DNA from: Rebecca billardiae RCC1528
Lineage: Eukaryota; Haptophyta
Direction: 5' to 3'
Length of the DNA: 64,000 bases
NCBI GenBank assembly: GCA_965240325.2
Contig: OZ251222.1
Location: 682,001 to 746,000 of the forward strand
Shown here piece after piece: positions 32,356 through 42,752 of the stretch (its first letter is position 1; every line of letters starts with the position of its first letter). Made by a program: the position numbers and the translations under genes. The notes beneath the pieces were generated by a model. That model saw nothing but the letters and a program-made list of their open reading frames with translations, searched no databases and had not been told where the DNA came from.

Positions 32356-34613
32356 CAGGTGCTATGGCCTATTTCTGGACGATGCCGTTTTCTGGACAAG
32401 CGCGTGGCCATGGTGAAGCGCACCGACGAGTCGCCCGCCAAGCGGCGCAAGACGCCAGCAGCGCGCATCGCCAACCCCCGGAACCAGGCGGAGTACGCCA
32501 TGAACAAGTCCAACCACGACGAGAAGCAGCGGCAGCTGCGCACGGCGCTGAAGTGGTGCCGCGATGAGGCAGACGCGGGGCGTGCGAAGGGCGCGGTCGA
32601 CCGCGCGATCAGCTCGGATCGGTGGCCCGCCTTCATCACGTCTACCTCAGCCCGCCGGACACGACGGGGCTGACGCAGCCGCTCGACCAGATCAACCAGG
32701 TGCTGCACTACTACTGCTCGGTGAGTACCAAGAAGTGGGCGCGCTACCAGCAGTCGAAGCTGCTCGCGCAGCGCATGCGCGAGGTGCGCACCGATCTCGG
32801 CGACGATGAGATCAACCTCGAGGATGCAGTCGACGGCGACGGCGATGACGACGATGATGAGGGCGGCAGCGACGACGACGGCGACGGGGGCGACGACTCC
32901 GCCGAGGAGGGGCGGCGACGCGGCGCGGGCGAGGGCGCGAAGAAGTCTCTCTCGAAGCGCGACTTCCACCTTCTCCTGGGCACTCGTGGGAGGGCTTCTG
33001 TAAGAAAGAGAGCGTCATCGGCGCCTTCAAGCGCTGCGGCATCACCGCGAGCGGCGTCGACATCGGCTTGATGCAGCAGGACAAGTTCGCGGTCGCCGAT
33101 CTGCTACTCCACCCCGAGCGCGTGTTCGAGGCTGCTCCCGCGGCCGCGGAGGGCGCCGGCCACCGCGGTGCGGTGCGCCGCGCGATCGACTACGGCGCCG
33201 GTGGCATCCCGGCCGAGTACACGCCCGTGTCCTCCACCCACCGTGCCGGCTCGACGCTCGACCTGCATCACCGTCTCTCCGAGCAGCAGACGGTGATCGA
33301 GAGCCTCCGTGCTCAGATCAAGTGGCACGAGACGACGGTCAAGATGCCCAACGCCGAGGAGGCGGAGGCGCTGCTGCCGTTCGACGTCGTGGGCAAGAAG
33401 GTCGAGGGCGGCCGGAAGCGCGCAAACAAGGAGAAGTTCGGTTCGGCCGAGCTGGTCTGCTTCCTCGAGGGCCAGGAGGCAGCCGATCAGGCGGCTGTGA
33501 CGGCGGCCGCCGATGCCGAGGCAAAGCGCGCTGCGAAGGCGGCACGGCGCGCCGAGACCGAGGCCGCGGCAGCTGCGAACGTCGACCAGCGCGATGCGCT
33601 CGAGCGCGCCTTCAAGGCCTGCGAGAGGGCGCGCGCCAACTCGGCTGAGCCATGCGCGTGCGGCGCAGATTCGGCCGCGACGTGCACGTGCCGGACGCAT
33701 CACTTCTGTCCGCATTGTAGGCGCGTGCAGAAGACGGCATGCAAGAAGCAGAAGTGCCAGCCGCATCTCGTGGGTGCGCCTTCGGAGGCTGTCATCGACA
33801 TCGACACGACGATCACGATGGATGACGCTTAGACCCTAGCAGTAGGTTTGTATCACGGGGGTAGCTGTCGTTAACGACTCGCCGCAGCGGAGTGATGACA
33901 AGCCTAGTCTTTGATAGATGATCGGCCGGGACGAGACTGCTCGGGTACTCGTCTGTCTCGTGTGTCACGGCCGGTGCTCCGCGACCGCGCCGAGCGGCAT
34001 GATCCGGACACAGGGGCGTCAGCATGCCGACGCCGACGGCGCGCCGCTTCAGGCCGCGCGCAGCAGCGCACGGTTACCCCGGAGTGGGTGGCGACGCTGT
34101 CGCAGGAGGGCGTGGGCTCACAGAACTGGTGATCTAGCACATGGTCGGCTGATGAGACTGATCGCGTGCAGAGCTGAGCTATCAGATAGCTGCATGACAA
34201 CGCGGGTGCTTTGTGAGAACGCGTAGCATGTGCCAGGCACCGAACGCAGGTGAATGGACTAGTGGAGCAGAGAACGCGTGGTATATGCCTGGACTAGGTC
34301 GTCAAGTAAGTCCAGCGAGCTACTGCGGCCCTTCCTGTCCGGTCTCAAGCATTCCTGGCCCACCCAACATGCGCGCACAGCTTCACGACCGCACGTCCAC
34401 GGTTTGTCCAGAAAACGGCATGTGCCCAGATCTGGGCTATGACGAAGTCGAGCACGTTGCTCACCAACGCGATGGCCGATGACGATGAGACTTCGTGTGC
34501 CTACCTTTAACTCCACGCTGGTTCGCGTGGTGGCATCGTGGGCGGGCTAGTCCGCCATGGCTGGACGTGAGAGCTACTTGGATTTTCCGTCCAGAAATAG
34601 GCCATAGCACCTG
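32356..34613 (+). mobile_element. Pogo/Tigger-like DNA transposon, 2,258 bp, defective
   Basis: Perfect 26-bp terminal inverted repeats start CAGGTGCTATGGCC (32356-32381 and 34588-34613). Each end is bounded by TA (32354-32355 and 34614-34615), the target duplication expected for Tc1/mariner/pogo elements. A subterminal 18-bp inverted repeat (32382-32399 and 34404-34421) supports the element. The interior carries transposase remnants at 32410-33832. The right flank (TAGGCTGTTCTG) is the start of the tandem array, and array boundaries elsewhere read GACTAGGCTG, so insertion was probably into that TA. Confidence 0.82.
32410..33832 (+). pseudogene. DDE-superfamily (pogo/Tigger-like) transposase remnant
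   Basis: It begins MVKRTDESPAKRRKTPAARI (nuclear-signal-like) with a helix-turn-helix-like LRTALKWCRDEADAGRA. It then switches frame near 32620-32660 into LHHVYLSPPDTTGLTQPLDQ, the PPNTTHLLQPLD-type block near the end of DDE_1 catalytic domains. After an Asp-rich run there is a second frame switch near 32985 into FCKKESVIGAFKRCGI, the helix that usually follows in pogo-type transposases. The final frame reads to a TAG at 33832 and ends in a Cys/His cluster. Only about 90 codons precede the PPDTT block, so most of the DNA-binding and DDE core is deleted. Non-functional. Confidence 0.75.
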
Positions 34614-37600
34614 TAGGCTGTTCTGCCCCGCTCGTCCCGGGCGGGCGCGGCCGGCCCATCGGGCAAAGGTCTGAAAGTATCATGCGGGGCGCGGGCACCA
34701 CCGCAATTGCGGGCACCACCGCATTGACAAGGTGACACCTCGGAGCCCCGCTCGCCTAGCAGTCGTGCCGGGCCGCCGGCTGCGTTGACCGGCTGTGAGG
34801 CGGCTTGGAAGAGTGCTGCAAAGTGTTGTTCGGCCCCGCGCGACCGTGCGCTCGAGGTCGGCGCGTTGTCATAGATCATGCAGCTGGCAAGGCCAACGCC
34901 GGTCAAAGCACGCGGTTGGCAAGAGCCACCCGCGCGCCCTGCACGTGCTCGAGCTGCGGCGTCATCGTCATCTCATGCTGAGCTGCCATCGTCCCTGTCT
35001 TGCCGGCAGCCGAAGGGCGAGCTCGAGCGGCGGCGCGCGGCCGGATCCGAGGCGAACGTCAGCGGATGCGCAGCGAGACGGTTCGATGCCAGCACGTGCT
35101 CGAGCTGCGGCGTCGTCATCTCATGCAGCTGCCATCGTCCCTGTCAGTTGCCGACAGCCGAAGGGCGAGCACGACGGCGGCGCGCGGCCCGCATCCGAGG
35201 CGAACATCAGCGGATGTGCAGCGAGACGGTTCGATGCCAGCTGGACGCTCATGGAGCAGTGCATGTCCCTGCAGAGCTGGCCGTGCTCTGCGGCGGGCCG
35301 GCCGCCGCCGACCGCGCGGGACGACGACACGCCGCAGCGCTGGGACGAGTGCTGGCCGGACCATCCGAACGCCCGCGGCCGCGTCGCGCGAGCGAACGCT
35401 CGTCGACTTCGACGGCCTCCCCGTCCCCGCCGGCTCGACCGCCCCGACAACGCCGGCGTCGCGAGCGCACCGTCACGCAAAGGTTGAGCGCGCGGGGCGC
35501 AAGGCACGCCCGCCATCGCTTTTCGCTCGTCGCGCCCAGCCACAGTCCGGACACGGACAGTCCGGGGAGCGCGGCAGATGTCGATCTGGCAGATGTCGAT
35601 CTGGTGCTTAGTCCCGAAAAAGTCTGAAAGATGCAGATTGCGGCAGATTTTTGGCCGTCCCAGACTTCGAGTCACTGCAGACTAGGCTGTTCTGCCCCGC
35701 TCGTCCCGGGCGGGCGCGGCCGGCCCATCGGGCCAGGGCTCCAAGACGGTACACCGGACACCGGTAAATACCGTACCGGTGCGTACCGGTGCGTACCGGT
35801 ATGCACCGCCACAAACTGCCGCGCACCGGTGAGAGTCCGGGAGGGGTCGTGTGCGCCCGGACCACAGCACCCGCGAGTACGGACTGACGCGGAGCTGTCA
35901 CTTGTCAGTGTTCGAGGTCGGAGTCACTGATGCTGGCACTCCGTCACAGTCAGGGAAGGCCACCGGTAGACGCCGCCGATTTCCGTCCATGATAATTGGG
36001 CTGTTTCTATCAGTAAATAGGCCAAACAATTTTCGTCGCCTCGGGCCGGCGGGGCCCCGGGGGGGACACCCCCCCGGACCCCCCCGCGGTGCGCGCACCG
36101 GTGTACCGGTACACCGGCGCCTGCGGCGCCGGTGCACCGGTACGCGTACCGAGCACCGGATCTTTGAGCCCTGCATCGGGCAAAGGTCTGAAAGTATCAT
36201 GCGGGGCGCGGGCACCACCGCATTGCGGGCACCACCGCATTGACAAGGTCACTTGACACCTCGGAGCCCCGCTCGCCTGGCAGTCGTGCCGGGCCGCCGG
36301 CTGCGTTGACCGGCTGTGAGGCGGGCTTGGAAGAGTGCTGCAAAGTGTTGTTCGGCCCCGCGCGACCGTGCGCTCGAGGTCGGCGCGTTGTCATAGATCA
36401 TGCAGCTGGCAAGGCCAACGCCGGTCAAAGCACGCGGTTGGCAAGAGCCACCCGCGAGCCCTGCACGTGCTCGAGCTGCGGCGTCATCGTCATCTCATGC
36501 TGAGCTGTCATCGTCCCTGTCTTGCCGGCAGCCGAAGGGCGAGCTCGAGCGGCGGCGCGCGGCCGGATCCGAGGCGAACGTCAGCGGATGCGCAGCGAGA
36601 CGGTTCGATGCCAGCACGTGCTCGAGCTGCGGCGTCGTCATCTCATGCAGCTGCCATCGTCCCTGTCACTTGCCGACAGCCGAAGGGCGAGCACGACGGC
36701 GGCGCGCGGCCCGCATCCGAGGCGAACATCAGCGGATGTGCAGCGAGACGGTTCGATGCCAGCTGGACGCTCATGGAGCAGTGCATGTCCCTGCAGAGCT
36801 GGCCGTGCTCTGCGGCGGGCCGGCCGCCGCCGACCGCGCGGGACGACGACACGCCGCAGCGCTGGGACGAGTGCTGGCCGGACCATCCGAACGCCCGCGG
36901 CCGCGTCGCGCGAGCGAACGCTCGTCGACTTCGACGGCCTCCCTGTGCCCGCCGGCTCGACCGCCCCGACAACGCCGACGTCGCGAGCGCACCGTCACCC
37001 AAAGGTTGAGCGCGCGGGGCGCAAGGCACGCCCGCCATCGCTTTGCGCTCGTCGCGCCCAGCCACAGTCCGGACACGGACAGTCCGGGGAGCGCGGCAGA
37101 TGTCGATCTGGCAGATGTCGATCTGGTGCTTAGTCCCGAAAAAGTCTGAAAGATGCAGATTGCGGCAGATTTTTGGCCGTCCCAGACTTCGAGTCCGGGC
37201 GCACACTTTGGCCCGAGCGAGCGAGTCGCGCTTAGTAGACTGCAGACTAGGCTGTTCTGCCCCGCTCGTCCCGGGCGGGCGCGGCCGGCCCATCGGACAA
37301 AGGATCATGCGGGCACCACAGCATTCGGGACAAGGAGGCAACTCGGAGCCCCCGCTCGTGAGTCGTGGCAGTCGTGCCGGGCCGGCTGCGTTGTCACGAC
37401 TGTGAGGCGGCTTGTAAGAGTGCTGCATAGTGTTGTTCAGCCCCGCGCGACCGTGCGCTCGAGGTCGGCGCGTTGTCATACAGGTAATGCAGCTGGCAAG
37501 GCCAACGCCGGTCATAGCACGCGGTTGGCAAGCCACCCGCGCGCCCTGCACGTGCTCGAGCTGCGGCATCATCGTCATCTCCGGCTGAGCTGCCATCGTC

Positions 37601-39787
37601 CCTGTCTAGTGCCGACAGCCGAAGGGCGAGCTCGAGCGGCGGCGCGCGGCCGCATCCGAGGCGAACGTCAGCGGATGTGCAGCGAGACGGTCCGATGCCA
37701 GCTGGACGATCATGGAGCAGTGCCTGTCCGTGCAGAGCTGGCCTTCGGCTCTGCGGCGGGCCGGCCGCTGCCCGGACGGACCGCGCACGACACGCCGCAG
37801 CGCTGGGACGAGTGCTGGCTGGACCATCCGAACGCCCGCGCTCGCGTCGCGCGAGCGTTAGCGAACGCTCGTCGACTTTGACGGCCTCCCTTTGCCCGCC
37901 GGCTCGACCGCCCCGACAACGCCGACGTCGCGAGCACACCATCACCCAAAGGCCGAGGCGAAGGCACGCCCGCCTCAACAGCAAGGCGGCGCTTTTCGTC
38001 GCGCCCAACGATGAAGGGCGAGCTCGAGCGGCGGCGCGCGGCCGCATCCGAGGCGAACATCAGCGGACGTGCAGCAAGACGGTTCGATGCCAGCTGGACG
38101 ATCATGGAGCAGCTGGACGATCATGGAGCAGAGCCGGCCGCTGCCGACGCGGACTGCACGACACGCCGCAGCGCTGGGACGAGTGCTGGCTGGACCATCC
38201 GAACGCCCGTGGCCGCGTCGCGCGAGCGAACGCTCGTCGACATCGACGGCCTCCCTGTGCCAGCCGGCTCGACCGCCCCGACAACGCCGACGTCGCGAGC
38301 GCACCACCCAAAGGCCGAGTGCGCCAGGCGGAAGTCGCGCCCGCCTTCGCTTTTCGTCGCGCCCGACCGGAGACCCGCGCGAAAGTCCGGAGCGCGCGGC
38401 CCGGTGTTTGATTCCTTGCGGCGCCCGAGCGCGGCAGATGTCGATCTGGTGCTTAGTCCCGAAAAAGTCTGAAATTCCTCCGTCCCAGACCGCGCACTTT
38501 TGCCCGAGCGAGCGAGTCGCGCTTTAGTAGAGTGCAGACTAGGCTGTTCTGCCCCGCTCGTCCCGGGCGGGCGCGGCCGGCCCATCGGGCAAAGCCGATC
38601 ATGCGGGCACCACCGCGCATTGACAAGGGCAGCAACTCGGAGCCCCGCCCGTGGCAGTCACATGTCTGTCAGTGTCACTAAACTGTCTGAGTCATCACTC
38701 GACCCGGGCTCCGCGTCCCGGAGTCGCCGGGCGGCCTGCGTTCCGGGTCACGGCCGTGAGGCGCGCAGCTCGGAAGAGTGCTGCTAAAAGTGTTGTTCGG
38801 CCCCACTCGTCCCGGGTGGGGGCGCCAGGACCTTCGGGCAAAGGATGGCATGCGCCATGCGGGCACCACCCGCATTGACAAGCACACCTTGGAGCCCCGC
38901 TCGCCACCGGCTGTGAGGCGGCTTGGAAGAGTGCTGCAAAGTGTTGTTCGGCCCCGCGCGACCGTGCGCTCGAGGTCGGCGCGTTGTCATAGATAATGCA
39001 GCTGGCAAGGCCAACGCCGGTCATAGCACGCGGTGGGCAAGCCACCCGCGCGCCCTGCACGTGCTCGAGCTGCGGCGTCATCGTCATCTCATGCTGAGCT
39101 GCCATCGTCCCTGTCTTGCCGGCAGCCGAAGGGCGAGCTCGAGCGGCGGCGCGCGGCCGCATCCGAGGCGAACGTCAGCGGATGTGCAGCGAGACGGTAC
39201 GATGCCAGCACGTGCTCGAGCTGCGGCGTCGTCATCTCATGCAGCTGCCATCGTCCCGCTGTCTTGCCGGCAGCCGAAGGGCGAGCACGACGGCGGCGCG
39301 CGGCCCGCATCCGAGGCGAACGTCAGCGGATGTGCAGCGAGATGGTCCGATGCCAGCTGGACGCTCATGGAGCAGTGCATGTCCCTGCAGAGCTGGCCGT
39401 GCTCTGCGGCGGGCCGGCCGCTGCCGACGCCGACGCACGACGACACGCCGCGGCGCTGGGACGAGTGCTGGCTGGACCATCCGAACGCCCGCGGCCGCGT
39501 CGCGCGAGCGAACGCTCGTCGACTTCAACGGCCTCCCTGTGCCCGCCGGCTCGACCGCCCCGACAACGCCGACGTCGCGAGCACGCCATCACCCAAAGGT
39601 TGAGCGCGCGGGGCGCAAGGCACGCCCGCCATCGCTTTTCGCTCGTCGCGCCCAACCACACAGTCCGGACACGGACAGTCCGGGGAGCGCGGCAGATGTC
39701 GATCTGGTGCTTAGTCCCGAAAAAGTCTGAAATTCCTCCGTCCCAGACCGCGCTTTTTTGCGCGAGCGAGCGAGTCGCGCTTTAGTA
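34614..39787. repeat. Four-unit tandem array, 1.1-1.3 kb monomers
   Basis: Units start at CTGTTCTGCCCCGCTCGTCC: 34618, 35687, 37252 and 38544. Lengths are 1,069; 1,565 (about 1,117 without its inserted MITE and target duplication); 1,292; 1,244 bp. Shared blocks in order include ACCGTGCGCTCGAGGTCGGC, GCACGTGCTCGAGCTGCGGC, GACGAGTGCTGG, GCAGATGTCGATCTGGTGC and the terminal GAGTCGCGCTTTAGTAG-type end. Units 1, 2 and 4 contain about 150-bp internal subrepeats (for example 34942 and 35093). Roughly 250-codon frames recur on the plus strand but are compositional, shift with indels (unit 3) and show no domain, so no gene is called. Confidence 0.9.
35734..36173. mobile_element. hAT-like MITE in array unit 2, 440 bp
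   Basis: Flanked by an exact 8-bp duplication CATCGGGC (35726-35733 and 36174-36181). Unit 1 has a single CATCGGGC at the same place (about 34657-34665), giving the empty site. The ends are imperfect inverted repeats, CAGGGCTCCAAGA and complement of TCTTTGAGCCCTG. An 8-bp duplication with CAGGG ends is the hAT pattern. Internally it has repeated GTACCGGTGC words and a 20-bp palindrome at 36098-36117. No transposase. Confidence 0.85.
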
Positions 39788-40381
39788 CAGGTGGATACGG
39801 GCTAACTGGACACAGGGGCTATCTGGACACTCAGCGGGCGGCGGGCCTCGTGGCGAGGGCTCGTGGGCGAACGAGCACGAGCGCCCACTGGCGGGTCGCC
39901 ACGACGGCGCACGATGTTCGCTGAACTCACCTGGTCGTGAGACGTCGTCTGCGCACGCGCCAGGTCGCGCTTCTCGCCGCCTTCGCCTTGTTTCGTGAGT
40001 CCCGCGCACAAGGGCGAACGCCAGCGTTTCAAGCCGCAAGGCGCGTGCGCGGACTCAGGAAGGGCGGACTCCGAGGCAAGGCGCGGTTGCGCTGGCGTGG
40101 GTAGGTCCAAGAGCAACCGTCCGAGCCGCTGCACACGCTTTTCCTCCGCGCGCGCGTCTCTGAGCTCGATTCCCATGCCTCAGCCAGTGCCAGGGGCTAA
40201 TTGGACAGTGCCATTGCGGCCGCCACGCGCGGAGACGGGCCCGCAGCGCAGAAAGCGCGCTGCGGCGGAACTCCGGGGACCCCCTGAAGTCCGTCCCTGG
40301 CGCCCCTTCGACCCCAATGCTCCCAGGGAGGCTTCCGCGTGAGTTGGGTCGGCCACTGTCCAGATCACCCGTATCCACCTG
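39788..40381. mobile_element. Pogo/mariner-like MITE at the end of the array, 594 bp
   Basis: Ends CAGGTGGATACGGG (39788-39801) and its complement (40368-40381), each flanked by TA (39786-39787 and 40382-40383). The flanks joined read TTTAGTAGAGTGCAGAC, exactly the unit 3/unit 4 boundary sequence near 38523, so the pre-insertion site is known. A CTGGACA word recurs just inside both ends. No transposase; it shares CAGGTG ends and the TA target with the 32356-34613 element. Confidence 0.88.
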
Positions 40382-40383
40382 TA

Positions 40384-40779
40384 GAGTGCAGACAGTTCTT
40401 GATGAGCGTTCGGTTCATCGGCAAACGCCAACGGCCTGTTCCTTTGTTGAATGTTGAGTAATCTATCATACTGACCTGGTTGGAAGGCGCGGACGCATTT
40501 CTATGTGTCTGCTGCACTCTGAGCCTGACGCTTGCCCGTTGCATACCACGTCGTTATATATATATATATTGCAACAAAAAGAACAATCGCAAAAACGCTT
40601 CGTGGAGCTTCTCTGCTTCTTTGAGCGACGAAAATAATACTCATCGATTCTTCTATAGATAGATTACTCACCGGGAGAACCCTCTTTCACTCATGAAGGA
40701 GCTGGCTTAAATGCCGTGGCTTGCGTGACCGCCGTCGCACTCCCACACATAGAGGAAGCCCCCGCGGCCCGCGCTTGAC
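40384..40779. other. Spacer, no gene seen
   Basis: The tail of the array-boundary sequence, then moderate-GC DNA with a short TA run (about 40554-40569) upstream of the next gene. Nothing coding is recognised. Confidence 0.5.
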
Positions 40780-42057
40780 ATGTTTCCAGCAATGGACGCA
40801 CACCCCGCAGCAATGACGCGGCCATCGAAGCCCCAACGCGCAGACGAAGCACTGGCGGCCTACTTCGAGGCTTTCCGCGACCCGCTCATCTGCGAGATGG
40901 CAGCAGTCGCGCGCGCGCTCAAGGACGACCGGCTGCCCGGCGTGCGCCACAACCGGCAGCTCCTCACGCACGTGCACGCCTGGCTCAGGGGCAAGCCGAC
41001 GGAGTTCGCGCGGCACGGGCCGCGCAAGGTGACGTTCCTTCAGGCCAGTGTCTACGCGGAGGCGTCGGAGCTCGCGAGCTGCGCCGAGTACGTCGACAAC
41101 GTGTGCTACAGCCTGCGCTGCGACATGCTCGAAGACGAGAGCTGCCCGCTCACGTTCGAGGGCTCGCACCTGCGGCCGAATCGCGTCAGCTACGTCACGG
41201 CCGTCGTCGAGCTGGACAACACGACAGACTCGCTCAATGCCCGCGACGCGGGGCCGATGTACGCCGAGGACTCGCGCACGCGCCTCGACGCGCACCTCGA
41301 GCAGCGTGCCGAGGTGCTCCTCGCGCACGCCAAGCTGTTCCGGCTGGCTCGTCGCGCGGTCGACGCCGAGCTGGCGAGCGCGAGGCGGGCGCTGTGGTGC
41401 GAGCTGCAGGAGCACCTGGCTGCGAGGCAGGTCGCCGAGGGCGAGCGCGATCTCAGCGCCGTGCACGTCGACACGGGCGTCGAGCGCGAGTACTTCTGCG
41501 GCTGGCTCGCCAACCGCGATTTCGACGATTCGGACCGGCTGCACCGGACGGCACTCGCACGCGCGGACGTCGTGCGAGGCGTCGTGCAACGCGCAAGGCT
41601 CGACCACGAGAAGTACGACCCGCACCTGGTCACGCTGCTGACGAAGAACGTGCTGACGGGCATCTACGTCGGCGACGACTTTGACAGCCGCGCGTCCGGT
41701 GTGTGCGCTGGCGGCTCGGCCATGCACGTGGGCGGCATGCCACTCGAGGATGCAACCAACGCGTACGAGCAGGGCATTTTCGGGCCCGCGGGGTGCCCTC
41801 CCACCGTGATTTACTGCTACGTGCAGCCCGCGATCGTGCTTCCGCCCATTCGGATCGAGCACACCCTCGCCGACGCACGCTTTTGCCCCGCATGCGAGCA
41901 GCTTGCCGCCGATCTGCGGCAGGGCAGCGCATCCGACGCCATGCGCGCGTACGAGCGCAGCCACGCGTCGGCCGCTGGCCACTACTGCGCCTGCCCGACG
42001 TTAACCGTCCGCAGTCCTTGCGGCGTCAGCATGGTCTTTGCCATCGTCTACTTGTGA
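40780..42057 (+). CDS. Uncharacterised 425-residue protein
   Basis: A single exon, MFPAMDAHPAAMTRPSKP to TGA at 42057. The composition is that of a real globular protein with sustained GC-rich third positions and a full range of residues, but no family is recognised. Features: an N-terminal helical region (ALAAYFEAFRDPLICEMAAV), a His/Cys-containing middle (ASCAEYVDNVCYSLRCDML), a charged helix around residues 165-225, and a C-terminal third with clustered Cys/His (FCPACEQLAADL, HASAAGHYCACPTL) that could bind metal. No signal peptide or membrane segment. A second in-frame ATG at 40792 is possible. The gene sits just beyond the repeat block. Confidence 0.6.
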   Translation: MFPAMDAHPAAMTRPSKPQRADEALAAYFEAFRDPLICEMAAVARALKDDRLPGVRHNRQLLTHVHAWLRGKPTEFARHGPRKVTFLQASVYAEASELASCAEYVDNVCYSLRCDMLEDESCPLTFEGSHLRPNRVSYVTAVVELDNTTDSLNARDAGPMYAEDSRTRLDAHLEQRAEVLLAHAKLFRLARRAVDAELASARRALWCELQEHLAARQVAEGERDLSAVHVDTGVEREYFCGWLANRDFDDSDRLHRTALARADVVRGVVQRARLDHEKYDPHLVTLLTKNVLTGIYVGDDFDSRASGVCAGGSAMHVGGMPLEDATNAYEQGIFGPAGCPPTVIYCYVQPAIVLPPIRIEHTLADARFCPACEQLAADLRQGSASDAMRAYERSHASAAGHYCACPTLTVRSPCGVSMVFAIVYL

Positions 42058-42752
42058 ATCAGACGGCAGAGGTCGCGCTCCATGCTGCGGACTGAGCGCG
42101 CTCGTGGTGCGCCGTCCTTCCGCCTTGGGAGTTGGGACGGCACGGCCACGCCGGCCGGTGCCCGCGAGGCCCGGTGATGCCGGGCTGCGCCGTCGGCCGT
42201 GGTCGGTCGCGTCGAGACAGACGAGAATCGATCTGTCCTGAGGGAGGCGCTGGCCGCACTCTGAGCACTAACTGCTATAGTCGCGTCACGTCACTCTCCG
42301 AGTGCCGAAGCCGCCTTGGCCCGGATTATATGAATTATAATTATAATATTGATATGAGTCTCATCGGGCCACCTTATTTAGTTATTATTCATTAATATTC
42401 TGACATTATTTATTATATTATAATAATCAACAATGTCGCGCGCGCGCGGGTTAGTAATTATAAGAATATAAGACATTTTATATAAGTCGGGTTACTACTT
42501 ACGTACTGACGTGATTACAATAATTGACTACCTACGCGGCTTACTGTCAGTTGACGAGGTTCTGCTGCATTATTCTGATTCAGTCATCATCATCATGATC
42601 AGTGTCAGTGTCAGTGGCACTGGCAAGTGGCAGTGCATGTCGACGACGACATGTCACATTGATTGACACTGTGACCGACCCCGCGGGGGCAGTCTAAGTC
42701 TTACGACCTGGCGGCCCAGTGACATTTCGGCAGCGCCATGAAGTTCGCGCCT
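42058..42752. other. Intergenic, no gene seen
   Basis: Lies between convergent genes. An AT-rich centre (about 42325-42545) and GTCAGTGTCAGTG-type words near 42600. No exon is recognised. Confidence 0.6.

Noticed and set aside
34878-39785. Repeated frames of about 250 codons on the plus strand in the tandem array
   Set aside because: They recur only because the DNA repeats. Several frames on both strands are equally open in this GC-rich sequence, unit 3 breaks them, and the products are Arg/Ala/Ser-rich without any domain.
32356-40381. The whole block as one composite transposon bounded by CAGGTG ends
   Set aside because: The two CAGGTG-ended elements each have their own matching inverted partner and TA duplication, and their sequences diverge after the first bases.
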